A stretch of DNA of 64,000 bases, from contig OY282446.1 of NCBI GenBank assembly GCA_958295975.1, forward strand, positions 2,023,289-2,087,288, read 5' to 3'. Below the pieces are notes generated by a model. It was given only the letters and a program-made list of their open reading frames with translations. It was not told the origin of the DNA and made no database searches. Of this stretch, positions 7,520-15,686 are shown piece after piece. The stretch is from Tepidiformaceae bacterium. Its GTDB lineage: Bacteria > Chloroflexota > Dehalococcoidia > Tepidiformales > Tepidiformaceae. Numbering within the stretch: the stretch's first letter is position 1; each line of letters starts with the position of its first letter. A program made the translations under genes and the position numbers.

Positions 7520-8797
7520 ATGGTCATCGAAACCGGCTACACCACCCCCACGGAGAAGGCCCACGAGCCCGTCCTCGGCACGGAGCTCATCCCCAAGGAG
7601 CGCTACACCTCCGAGGAGTACATGCGCCTCGAGTGGGAGCGCATGTGGACCAAGGTCTGGAACATGGCTGGGCGTGAGTCCGACATTCCCAACGTGGGCG
7701 ACTACTTCACCACCGAGCTGGGGCCGGAGTCGTTCCTGATCGTGCGCGAGGCCCCGGACAAGGTGCGCGCCTTCTACAACGTCTGCCCCCACCGCGGGAA
7801 CCAGATCCGCAACGCGGGCATGGGCCACGCCGAGTCCTTCCAGTGCGCCTACCACTTCTTCGAGTTCAACCTGGACGGCTCCAAGAAGTTCGTGCCGGAC
7901 GAGGACACCTTCACGCAGGGGGTGCCGCAGGAGACGGCGTTGGTGGAGGTGCCCTGCGACACGTGGGGCGGGTTCGTGTGGTTCAACATGAACCCCGACG
8001 CCGAACCCCTGCTGGAGTTCCTGGGCGTCGTCGCCGGACACCTCGCGCCCTACCACTTCGAGGACTACGCCATCGCGCAGGACATGACGATCGAGTGGGA
8101 CTGCAACTGGAAGGCCTCGGTGGACGCCTTCAACGAGGTCTACCACGTGCAGGGCATCCATCCGCAGCTGCTGGAGTCGCTGGACGACATCCACGTGCAG
8201 ATCGACCTGTACGAGCGGCACAACCGCTACCTCGTGCCCTTCGGGCTGGTCAGCCCGCGCTACCCGAACCAGACGGAGGTGACGCAGCCGCTGCGCGAGT
8301 TCCTGCGCGGCGCGGGCGTCGATCCCGACTCGTTCACGGGGAGCATGGGGGATGTGCGCCCGGCCATGCAGCGGGCCGTGCGCGCCAGCGCCGAGGCGCA
8401 GGGCCTGGACGTCTCCGGCCTCAACGACGACCAGATGTCGGACGACTACCACTACTACCTGTTCCCTAACCTCACCTTCAACATCACGGCCCTCGGCTTC
8501 GGGTTCTTCCGGCAGCGCCCGCACCCGACCGACCCGAACAAGATGTACTTCGACCTGCAGGGCTACGTGCGCGTGCCCGAGGGCGCGGAGCCGCCGCCGC
8601 GGCCCGTGCACAGCCAGCACCGGCACGGCGAAATCTCCATCGGGCTGGTCATGGACCAGGACTCCTACAACCTGCCGCGCGTGCAGAAGGGGATGAACTC
8701 CCGCTCCTACAAGGGGCTGCTCATCAACTACCGCGAGCGGCGCATCCGCCACATGCACCAGACCCTCGACGACTACCTCGAGGGTTCCGACCGCTAG
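7520..8797 (+). CDS. Rieske non-heme iron oxygenase, catalytic (alpha) subunit
   Basis: A 425-residue ring-hydroxylating-type oxygenase. The Rieske 2Fe-2S cluster ligands are Cys89 and His91 (CPHRG) and Cys109 and His112 (CAYH). The mononuclear iron site is in D-x3-E-x2-H-x4-H form: Glu206, His209 and His214 in FNEVYHVQGIHP, with the third ligand expected from a later Asp. It would use electrons from a separate reductase or ferredoxin to hydroxylate or demethylate an organic substrate. No beta subunit or reductase gene is adjacent. The substrate cannot be inferred. It is monocistronic: its own promoter lies upstream and a strong hairpin follows the stop. Confidence 0.9.
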   Translation: MVIETGYTTPTEKAHEPVLGTELIPKERYTSEEYMRLEWERMWTKVWNMAGRESDIPNVGDYFTTELGPESFLIVREAPDKVRAFYNVCPHRGNQIRNAGMGHAESFQCAYHFFEFNLDGSKKFVPDEDTFTQGVPQETALVEVPCDTWGGFVWFNMNPDAEPLLEFLGVVAGHLAPYHFEDYAIAQDMTIEWDCNWKASVDAFNEVYHVQGIHPQLLESLDDIHVQIDLYERHNRYLVPFGLVSPRYPNQTEVTQPLREFLRGAGVDPDSFTGSMGDVRPAMQRAVRASAEAQGLDVSGLNDDQMSDDYHYYLFPNLTFNITALGFGFFRQRPHPTDPNKMYFDLQGYVRVPEGAEPPPRPVHSQHRHGEISIGLVMDQDSYNLPRVQKGMNSRSYKGLLINYRERRIRHMHQTLDDYLEGSDR

Positions 8798-8818
8798 CCC
8801 CGCTCACGGCGAGCCTTT

Positions 8819-8848
8819 CGTGGCCGGACCCGCGCGGGTCCGGCCACG
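8819..8848 (+). terminator. Perfect 30-base palindrome after the Rieske gene
   Basis: The 30 bases form a perfect inverted repeat of GTGGCCGGACCCGC with its complement, 21 bases after the stop codon. The RNA would fold into a very stable hairpin. There is no T-run, only TTCGTT after it, so it is either a weak intrinsic terminator or an mRNA 3'-end stabiliser. Confidence 0.55.
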
Positions 8849-8874
8849 TTCGTTCGCGCGCCTCGCGGAGGCGG

Positions 8875-8880
8875 TATCGT
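8875..8880 (+). promoter_or_regulatory. -10 box (TATCGT) of the 109-residue hypothetical gene
   Basis: TATCGT ends six bases before the ATG at 8887, another leaderless-type arrangement. Confidence 0.5.
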
Positions 8881-8886
8881 TCCCGC

Positions 8887-9216
8887 ATGGCGGCGGGTTC
8901 GTTCGACCGCGAGACCGAGGCCACGCTCGCCCAGCTGACGCGCTTCCTGCCCGGGGGCGAGCGTCCGGCGGCGCGCGAGGCGGCCGTCTACGCCATCCTC
9001 ATGACGGAGTCCGATCTGTCGCCGGGGAGCGCGACGGTGGCGGCCTGGTGCTACGAGTACGCGAGCGAGGGCATCCCCTGGCGGCAGTGGCCGGATCTGG
9101 TGGCCGCGCGCGCCCTGGCCCCGGACGCGGCTGGCTCGCCCGCGGCGCGCACCCACGCCCGCGCGCGCCGCGATTCCCTCGCGCAGGGCCTCACGGACAA
9201 GGGCGAGATTCCGTGA
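8887..9216 (+). CDS. Small hypothetical protein, 109 residues
   Basis: I recognise no family. The protein is soluble and mostly helical in appearance. It has a central segment AWCYEYASEGIPWRQWPDL rich in Trp and a basic Ala-Arg C-terminus (HARARRDSLAQGL). Codon use is GC-rich like the neighbours. The gene is supported as real by a -10 box six bases before its ATG and by its tidy fit: it starts after a hairpin and ends 11 bases before the convergent glycosyltransferase stop. Confidence 0.6.
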   Translation: MAAGSFDRETEATLAQLTRFLPGGERPAAREAAVYAILMTESDLSPGSATVAAWCYEYASEGIPWRQWPDLVAARALAPDAAGSPAARTHARARRDSLAQGLTDKGEIP

Positions 9217-9227
9217 CGGCGGGTGGG

Positions 9228-11486
9228 TTACTCGGCGAAGGAGAACTTCTTGCTCCAGGTTTCCCGGTAGCCCTCCCCGGTTCCGTAGAACTGGCCAGTG
9301 CGGATGCTGGCGATGGCGAAATCGGGGAGGGGAACGCGCCGGATGCAGAGGAGGGGGTCGTATCCTGGTCCCTCCCGGAAATTGAAATTGAGGTTGTCGA
9401 ACCCGTACTGCTTTCTGGATTCGGGAAGATCGTCCTGTTCCGCAGGAAAGACATGAAGGAAAAAACGCAGAACCCTCTCGAATGCATCACATGATTCCCG
9501 CACGTAGAGCAGTGTGTTTCCATGAAAAGAGACGATGGCCTCCGGATCTCCCGCCACAACAACGTCGTATATTTGGTCATCAGGAGGAATATTGGTTTCG
9601 GCATCCCAGATTATTTCATCCCCGTTGAATTGTCCGGTGCGGATTCTTGCGACAGGATAGTCGGGAAGGGAGATGCTTCGGATGCAATGACCGGGAACAT
9701 AATTCAGGCCGCTTCGGAAATCAAAATGCCATCTCTCAATCCCTTGTTGCCTTTTCGATGCGGGCAAGTCATCCGCAGACATCGGAGTGATATCCAAAAA
9801 AAACATCGGAAGAAAATCATCTTCTTCACAAGATTCTTTATGATAGATCAGCGTAGATCCCGAACGGAAAATGTTGAAGCGGGATCGCAAGATTGGCATG
9901 CCTTGAGGTTCGAAAATTCTGAACACGATTCCATCGGAGAATACCTCGACGATCTCCATTTCGGTCATCTCCTGAACATCATTGATGTTGTAGTCAGCAA
10001 AAAATTCTACTTCAGAAGAGTAGAGAAGATGCGACCCGTCTCGGGCATGATCTATCTGATTCATCAGTTGATCGTAAGAATTGGGAATTCCAAAATAACC
10101 AGATGTCTGGCCAGTATGGAAGTAAACGACCACGTCAGGGAAGTTTCCGTAAACTTCTCTGTCACGAATCTCATTGATGAAATCCAGAACTTCGGATTCA
10201 GCGTATGTTCCTTCCTGATAGCTCTCTTGGTTACCTTGAAAATTAACGTGCATTATTTCAGTGACAGAAAGGTATATATTGTAACAAGTCCATCCGGATA
10301 GTAGTAGCATCGCAACATAGGCATGAGGAGATATACTACGTGAATTGAATCTAGAATTAAACTTTTTTTGGAAACGACAATAGAATTCATCGGACAAAAC
10401 AAGAACGACCAAGAGTAGTGGTATATACATAGGAAGAAGGTGACGTTCCGATACACCGTGGTACGTATTCCCTCCAAACATTGCAAGAACATGAAGAAGG
10501 TAAAACAGTAGCGGGAATATCGCGAGCGGATAGATCGGGTACCATTCATTCTTCTCTTCTTCAGACCGGTGCAACCAGACGATCCCGATGCAAACTGATA
10601 GCACCAGGATGATCCCCAGAATCACTCGCGCCGTTTCAGCGACGACTGACTCCTGCATGAAAATCCCTATCCACCCACCAAGATAAAAGGCAGTCCTCGC
10701 CAGAATATCCAGCAGGGAATAGTCAACCGATTGGCTGTTGGTGGTGACGGATCCCAGGGCGATGGTATTGCGCACGAGGTACAGGACGAGCGGCAGGCTG
10801 GCAATCAGCCCGTACCCGATGGTTCGCCTTACTTTCCCGGTGAGGGGGGTGTCGCGCTGAGCGAGCAGCATGAGAGCGACCGTGATCACGACGGCAATGC
10901 CCATGTAACGGGTCAGCCAGGCGAGCGCTGTAAAGACCGCGGCCCAGAGCAGCGTCGAACGTCTGGGTTCGCGCAAAAAGGCGCTGGTCCGGGTGAGCGC
11001 GAGGGTTGTGAACAGGATGAAGGGCGCTTCACTCATCGCCCATGAGGCGATCCACGCGAGGGGAAGCGCCAGCGCGAGCGCCAAACACCCCCAAATGCGG
11101 AGGAAACGCAGGCGGAGATGCTGATGCAGCCAGTGTCCCGCGACAAGGACCGTCAGTCCGAAGCAGACGGCATTGAGGGGACCGGCCACGTCCTGGGGGT
11201 CGAACACGCCGAGACTGCTCGCGGCGAGCAGCATGGGGAAGAACGGAGGCCAGAACTCGTAGAGACTGCTCTGATGGGCGACATCCTTGTTCCAGTAGTG
11301 AATGAGGCCATCCCCATCCAGCAGTCCCCGGGCCGCGCCGAGGTAATCGGCCGAATCCCAGTGCAGCGCGGGGCCGTAGGTGATTTGGCGCGCCAGCACG
11401 AGCCCCATGGCGAGAAGGGCGATGGCGATCAGGAACAGGGTGAAGCGGTCGGGGCGGATGCGGGCGAGGCGTGCGTTCATGGACAC
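9228..11486 (-). CDS. Membrane glycosyltransferase (GT39/ArnT-like) with duplicated C-terminal domain
   Basis: This is a 752-residue polytopic membrane protein. The first membrane segment (residues 15-33) is followed by a loop with LHWDSADYLGAARGLL (Asp44, Asp47), the place where GT-C enzymes such as protein mannosyltransferases and ArnT carry catalytic acids. About ten further hydrophobic segments follow to about residue 400. The C-terminal 350 residues are soluble and probably face outwards. They end in two copies of a 90-residue domain (about 539-628 and 652-741) that I align by eye at 37 of 82 identical positions, including ESC, DDLP, CIR and IRTGQF. It probably transfers a sugar from a polyprenyl-phosphate donor. 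The first third of the gene is GC-rich and the rest clearly AT-rich. Confidence 0.75.
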   Translation of the reverse strand: MSMNARLARIRPDRFTLFLIAIALLAMGLVLARQITYGPALHWDSADYLGAARGLLDGDGLIHYWNKDVAHQSSLYEFWPPFFPMLLAASSLGVFDPQDVAGPLNAVCFGLTVLVAGHWLHQHLRLRFLRIWGCLALALALPLAWIASWAMSEAPFILFTTLALTRTSAFLREPRRSTLLWAAVFTALAWLTRYMGIAVVITVALMLLAQRDTPLTGKVRRTIGYGLIASLPLVLYLVRNTIALGSVTTNSQSVDYSLLDILARTAFYLGGWIGIFMQESVVAETARVILGIILVLSVCIGIVWLHRSEEEKNEWYPIYPLAIFPLLFYLLHVLAMFGGNTYHGVSERHLLPMYIPLLLVVLVLSDEFYCRFQKKFNSRFNSRSISPHAYVAMLLLSGWTCYNIYLSVTEIMHVNFQGNQESYQEGTYAESEVLDFINEIRDREVYGNFPDVVVYFHTGQTSGYFGIPNSYDQLMNQIDHARDGSHLLYSSEVEFFADYNINDVQEMTEMEIVEVFSDGIVFRIFEPQGMPILRSRFNIFRSGSTLIYHKESCEEDDFLPMFFLDITPMSADDLPASKRQQGIERWHFDFRSGLNYVPGHCIRSISLPDYPVARIRTGQFNGDEIIWDAETNIPPDDQIYDVVVAGDPEAIVSFHGNTLLYVRESCDAFERVLRFFLHVFPAEQDDLPESRKQYGFDNLNFNFREGPGYDPLLCIRRVPLPDFAIASIRTGQFYGTGEGYRETWSKKFSFAE

Positions 11487-11530
11487 GGGTCGGCGGCGCT
11501 CATGGTAGCGGGTTCGCGCCGTGCGGGCCC

Positions 11531-12715
11531 TCAGCGGCGGCGGGCGGCGGCGCGATCGACCTCGCCCGGCGGCGCGATGCCCGCGTCGCTGAAGGCCTTG
11601 TCCACCGCCGCGCGGCTCACCTTCGCATCCGGCGTCGCCGCCACCCAGTCGCGGCTGCGGCGCTTCGCCTCCAGCTGGCCGCGGAAGTGGGGGATGACGT
11701 AGCGGGAGAACAGCTCATAGCTGTGCACCGTGCGCTCCCACGTGGTCCATTCGTGGGCGCGCGCGAGGAAGCCGCCGAAGCCGCCCGTCATGGCCAGCAG
11801 GCGCTCAATGGCGGCGATGGCGTCGTCGGGGGTACCCACGATCACGGCGCCGCCCTCCATGCCCGCCTCCAGCGTGGCCGCCTCCGGCTCGACGCCCGAT
11901 CCGAGGGTCTCGCCGAAGTAGTGGACCAGCTCGTGCTCGTAGCCCGCGCGGGCCTCGCGCACGGCCTGCTCGCGCGATTCGGCCAGGTGGAAGGGCACGC
12001 CCAGCCGCCATTGCCCGCGCGAGACCGCGTGGCCCGCCTCGTGCGCGGCCTCCGCGTACCACTCCCAGGTGTTCGCCAGGGCGCGCCCGCTGGCCTCGCT
12101 CAGGCCGCCGAAGGAGACCATGTCCACGCCGTGGCGTCCCGCCGCCTGCGCGCCCGCGGGCGATCCGGCGGCGGCCACGGCCACGGGCGGGTGGGGATGC
12201 GTGTAGGGCGCGATCTGCAGGCTCGCCCCGCGCAGCCGGAACCAGTCCGTCTCGCGCGTCACCGTCTCGCCGCGGAAGAGGGCCATGATGGCGTCGAGCG
12301 CCTCGTTCATCATGCGGCGCTGGTCGAGCGGCTCGATGCCGAGCATGACGGCGTCGGAGCTGAGCGCGCCGGGCCCCACGCCGAGGATGGCGCGGCCCCG
12401 CGTCATGTGGTCCAGCTGCACGAAGCGGTCGGCCACGATGAGCGGGTGGTGGTAGGGCAGGCTGAGCACGCCCGAGGCCAGCCGCAGCCGCTTCGTGCGC
12501 TGCGCCGCCGCCACGATGAACAGCTCGGGCGAGGCGATCGTCTCCCAGCCCGCGCTGTGGTGCTCGCCGATCCAGGCCTCGTCGAAATCGAAGCGCTCCA
12601 GCTGCTCCAGCAGCTCGAGGTCGCGGTCGAACGCGGTCGTCGGGTTCTCCTCGAGCCGGTGGAACGGCCCCAGGAAGATGCCGAACCCCATGCGCGCCGG
12701 GCGCCAGACTGCCAT
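11531..12715 (-). CDS. Luciferase-like flavin-dependent monooxygenase (LLM class)
   Basis: A 394-residue TIM-barrel protein of the bacterial luciferase family, which uses FMNH2 (or F420) to oxidise organic compounds. Marks include FDEAWIGEHHSAGWETIASPE, the usual EHH-containing strand-2 segment (residues about 46-66), RGRAILGVGPG near 107 and the C-terminal GTPDDAIAAIERL. These enzymes need an external flavin reductase, and none lies nearby. The substrate is unknown; this family is expanded in SAR202-type Chloroflexota, where it is linked to degradation of recalcitrant organic matter. I chose ATG 12715, since TATGAT lies eight bases before it; ATG 12691 (MGFGIFL) is a second possibility. Confidence 0.88.
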   Translation of the reverse strand: MAVWRPARMGFGIFLGPFHRLEENPTTAFDRDLELLEQLERFDFDEAWIGEHHSAGWETIASPELFIVAAAQRTKRLRLASGVLSLPYHHPLIVADRFVQLDHMTRGRAILGVGPGALSSDAVMLGIEPLDQRRMMNEALDAIMALFRGETVTRETDWFRLRGASLQIAPYTHPHPPVAVAAAGSPAGAQAAGRHGVDMVSFGGLSEASGRALANTWEWYAEAAHEAGHAVSRGQWRLGVPFHLAESREQAVREARAGYEHELVHYFGETLGSGVEPEAATLEAGMEGGAVIVGTPDDAIAAIERLLAMTGGFGGFLARAHEWTTWERTVHSYELFSRYVIPHFRGQLEAKRRSRDWVAATPDAKVSRAAVDKAFSDAGIAPPGEVDRAAARRR

Positions 12716-12723
12716 GCGGGCGC

Positions 12724-12748
12724 ATCATACAGCCCCATGCGGTAAGAT
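12724..12748. promoter_or_regulatory. Divergent -10 boxes: TATGAT (minus) and TAAGAT (plus)
   Basis: TATGAT on the minus strand (12729-12724) lies eight bases before the luciferase-like ATG. TAAGAT on the plus strand (12743-12748) lies five bases before GTG 12754. The whole intergenic region is 38 bases, so both promoters must overlap in their upstream parts. Confidence 0.45.
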
Positions 12749-12753
12749 GGCTC

Positions 12754-13626
12754 GTGCCGATGAGCGACTACATCCCTCTCAGCGAGCGTGAGAAGCCGGA
12801 ATCGGAACGGGCTGGCCCGTTCGAAGGCGTGCCGCCGTGGCTCCGCTCGTCGATTGCGGCATGGGTCAAGAGTCAGCTGCAATTTAGATTGCGGTGGAGC
12901 GATGATGCTGTTCAGGCAGTCGAGCGCAATGTCCGAATTGTTCCGCCTTTGGTCAAAAGGAGGCATCCTCTTGTTAATCAGTTTTTCCACGAAGGTGATG
13001 ATCTTATTACACGGATTTCCGATCAGGAAAATAAAGAAATGTCCTTGGATGTTCTGGATTTTTTGGTCAGGGTCACATATCCCAATGATCAGGAGAAATT
13101 GAACTCTATTCTTTATGAAGGTGGTTCTGTCTGGAGCGTTGGGACTACCGTTAGTGGAGAGGCTGGTTTGACGCGAAGAGTGGAGGCTTCGTTCCAAGCC
13201 GCAGCGGACCAAGCGATGGCTGGTGATGCCCAGCACCATCGATATCTGCAGAAAGCATGGAGGGCGGCATATGGGCGCAACCCGCAGCCCGATACAGCGT
13301 ACCGTGATGCTGTGCGCGCTGTTGAAGCGGCGGCGATTCCGGTTGTGTGCCCTTCCAAGTCTCGTCCGACGCTTGGACTAGTGATTGCAGAACTCCGGGA
13401 TCGTCCCGATCAGTTTGCGACTCGCCTGAATCCGTCGCCGTCCTTGGATTCGATAGATGCGGTGCGTCAGATGCTCAGTCTCCTCTGGAAGTCCCAGTGG
13501 GATCGGCACGGAGTCGACGACGACGTTCCGCTCACCGTCTCTCAAGAGGAGGCGGAGGACGCGCTCGCCCTCGCGGTGACGCTCGTGCGCTGGTTCGATA
13601 CCGGTGCCGTCTATCGGCGCGATTAG
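12754..13626 (+). CDS. Hypothetical protein, possible HEPN/abortive-infection-like C-terminal domain
   Basis: A 290-residue soluble protein with no signal peptide. The C-terminal half has a pattern I associate with hypothetical proteins of abortive-infection (AbiJ-like) type. It runs KAWRAAYGRNPQPDTAYRDA, a VEAAAIPVV helix, TLGLVIAELRDRPDQ, then LLWKSQWDRHG, and ends AEDALALAVTLVRWF. An RNase role is speculation; a clear R-x4-6-H HEPN motif is not evident to me. The middle third is AT-richer than its surroundings. Starts are GTG 12754 or ATG 12760. Its TAG overlaps the TAA of the convergent gene by four bases (TTAG 13623-13626). Confidence 0.6.
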   Translation: MPMSDYIPLSEREKPESERAGPFEGVPPWLRSSIAAWVKSQLQFRLRWSDDAVQAVERNVRIVPPLVKRRHPLVNQFFHEGDDLITRISDQENKEMSLDVLDFLVRVTYPNDQEKLNSILYEGGSVWSVGTTVSGEAGLTRRVEASFQAAADQAMAGDAQHHRYLQKAWRAAYGRNPQPDTAYRDAVRAVEAAAIPVVCPSKSRPTLGLVIAELRDRPDQFATRLNPSPSLDSIDAVRQMLSLLWKSQWDRHGVDDDVPLTVSQEEAEDALALAVTLVRWFDTGAVYRRD

Positions 13627-14783
13627 CCGCCGCCCTTGCCCGTGAGGCCGTAGCGCGGGTAGGGGCCGAAGGCGGCGCACTCGTAGTGGGCCGTGCCCGT
13701 CTGATCGCCGCTCGTGAGCCGCACGAAGCTCTGCGCCAGCACCGTCGGATACTCCCGTTCCTCGCCCGTGGCGCGGTCGATGATCTTCACGGGGTGGGTG
13801 CAGTCCCAGACCTCGCCCTCCTCGTGGTAGTCGCCGCGGTAGACGCCCTGCCCGAGGCGGTCGTTGAAGCCGCCGAAGTAGCCGCCGCCCTGGCAGTAGA
13901 CCCAGCCCATGTCCTCGATGCCGAACTCGCGGCGCACGCCCTCGGCGTCGGCGACGCGCACGGTTCCCCCGCGCAGGCGGCTGGTGCCCTCGTAGAACTC
14001 GAGGTCGTGCGTCACCTCCGTCACCGGCACCTTGCGGTCGGCGTGCAGGATTTCGCCCGTCATGGGGTTCCAGGAGCCGTCCATGTTGGCGATGGCGCCG
14101 GACCACTGCACGCCGTCGGGGTCCTCCACGAACTCGAAGAAGCCGGAGTGGTCGGGCATGGTGTAGAGCACCCAGTTGCGAAGGCCGGAGGGGCGGCGCA
14201 CCTGCGGCGGGGGCGCGCCGTGCAGGGGCGGACCGCCACGCCCGCGCAGGATGCCCCACGAATGGTTGCGGAAGACGCCGGAGCGCTCCGGCGTCAGCTC
14301 GAAGCGCTTGCCCGCCACCTCGATCCAGCCTTCCGCGCGGCCCGGCACCTCGTAGGTGAGCCGCTCCAGCAGCAGCCAGCCGTCGATGCGGTTGGCGCTG
14401 AGGGGGCCGAAGTAGGGCGTCCCCGCCGTGTGGCAGACGATGTCGCAGGCGATGCCGTACTGGTTGGGCTCCAGCACCAGCCGGATCTTCTCCAGCGGCT
14501 CCAGCAGCTCCACGCGCAGGGGGCCGGCGCGGTATTTGAAATCGGGCCGCAGCCGCCGCGAGACGCGGATGTTGTGCTGCATGCCCTCGTGCCGGATGCA
14601 CACGAACCCGTCCAGCACGTCCGTGTTCTGGTAGAGCCGCACCGTCGACACCAGCGACACGTCGCCGTCCATGTCGCACAGGCAGATGTAGTGCCCGTCG
14701 TTCCAGTGCTTGTCCGAGGTGTGGACGGCGGCGAACGTCTCCGCCGTCTGGTGGAAGGGGTACTCGTCGGCTTTGGTCAGCAT
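13623..14783 (-). CDS. CrtC/AttH-like beta-barrel protein of unknown function
   Basis: The 386-residue protein has two lipocalin-like halves of the type seen in hydroxyneurosporene synthase (CrtC)/AttH and DUF7064 proteins. Features include DKHWNDGHYICLCDMDGD at the N-terminus, SGVFRNHSWGILRGRGG in the middle (an H-S-W-G motif typical of these hydrophobic-ligand barrels), and paired Trp/Tyr/Gly-rich strands in the second half. Members tend to sit beside terpenoid, steroid or acyl-CoA catabolism genes; here it follows an enoyl-CoA hydratase gene by ten bases in the same operon. The ligand or reaction is unknown. Family placement is from remembered patterns, not from a search. Confidence 0.6.
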   Translation of the reverse strand: MLTKADEYPFHQTAETFAAVHTSDKHWNDGHYICLCDMDGDVSLVSTVRLYQNTDVLDGFVCIRHEGMQHNIRVSRRLRPDFKYRAGPLRVELLEPLEKIRLVLEPNQYGIACDIVCHTAGTPYFGPLSANRIDGWLLLERLTYEVPGRAEGWIEVAGKRFELTPERSGVFRNHSWGILRGRGGPPLHGAPPPQVRRPSGLRNWVLYTMPDHSGFFEFVEDPDGVQWSGAIANMDGSWNPMTGEILHADRKVPVTEVTHDLEFYEGTSRLRGGTVRVADAEGVRREFGIEDMGWVYCQGGGYFGGFNDRLGQGVYRGDYHEEGEVWDCTHPVKIIDRATGEEREYPTVLAQSFVRLTSGDQTGTAHYECAAFGPYPRYGLTGKGGG

Positions 14784-14793
14784 CTGGCGCGCC

Positions 14794-15657
14794 TCAGCGG
14801 GCGGCGGCGGGCTGGCCGCGTCCGGGAATGGAGGCGGCGCCCTCGCCCGTGTAGAGCGGCATGCCGCTCTCGTTCACCTCGCGCCAGTGCGTGTGGGCGA
14901 GCGTGTGCATGATGAACACCGCCTGCTGCGCGTTCCACAGCCCCTGTGCGTCCTGCGACTGGTTCACCGCCTCCTTCGTGATCTTCAGCCCGAACGACGG
15001 CTTCTCCGCGATCTTCCGCGCCAGCTCCTCCACGTAGCCGCGCAACTCCGCGCGCGGCACCACCTCGTTCACCATGCCCGCCTCGTAGGCCCGCCGCGCG
15101 CTCACCCAGTCGCCCGTGTAGAGCATCTGGCGGGCAAGGCGGTGGCCGAACTCCCACGGATGGGCGAAGTACTCCACGCCGGGGATGCCCCAGCCCACCA
15201 CGAGGTCGCGGAATTCGGCGTCGTCGGAGGCGATGATGATGTCGCACACCCAGGCGAGCATGAGACCCCCGGCGATGGTCTTGCCCTGCACCTCGGCGAT
15301 CATGGGCTTGGGCAGGCTGCGCCAGCGGCGGCACATCTGCAGGTAGATCTCCTCCTCGCCCGCCATGGCCCCCTCCGCGCCGGGCGCGTCGAAGTTGGCC
15401 CAGGTGCCGACCGGCTTGAAGTCGGCGCGCGTGGCCCCCGTGCCGCCGCGCATGTCGTGGCCGGAGTTGAAGTGCGGGCCCGCCCCCGACAGGATGATGA
15501 CCTTCACGGCGTCGTCCCGGTTGGCGTGGTCGAAGGCGTCGTTCAGGTCGTAGGTGAGCTGCAGGTCCTGGGCGTTGCGCGCCTCCGGACGGTTCATCTC
15601 CACGCGCACGATCCCGGGCGTGAGATGCTCGTAGCGCACGGTCTTGAACTCGGGCAT
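14794..15657 (-). CDS. Enoyl-CoA hydratase/isomerase (crotonase) family protein
   Basis: The 287-residue crotonase-fold protein starts at ATG 15657 after a strong AGGAGG six bases upstream. The first oxyanion-hole segment is FNSGHDMRGG and the second is KTIAGGLMLAWVCDIIIASDD. The catalytic-glutamate region reads VGWGIPGVEYFAHPWE, with Glu placed a few residues later than in canonical hydratases, so hydratase activity should not be assumed. The C-terminus carries a long HTHWREVNESG segment. It is the first gene of a two-gene operon with the CrtC-like protein. A role in breakdown of a cyclic or isoprenoid acid is plausible but inferred. Confidence 0.85.
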   Translation of the reverse strand: MPEFKTVRYEHLTPGIVRVEMNRPEARNAQDLQLTYDLNDAFDHANRDDAVKVIILSGAGPHFNSGHDMRGGTGATRADFKPVGTWANFDAPGAEGAMAGEEEIYLQMCRRWRSLPKPMIAEVQGKTIAGGLMLAWVCDIIIASDDAEFRDLVVGWGIPGVEYFAHPWEFGHRLARQMLYTGDWVSARRAYEAGMVNEVVPRAELRGYVEELARKIAEKPSFGLKITKEAVNQSQDAQGLWNAQQAVFIMHTLAHTHWREVNESGMPLYTGEGAASIPGRGQPAAAR

Positions 15658-15686
15658 GGGGAACCTCCTCGGTCGTGCCGTGAATC

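Noticed and set aside
14794-15657. Calling this crotonase-fold gene a second menB
   Set aside because: It lacks the MenB S-F-D-G-G and S-G-G-D-Q motifs present at 48042.
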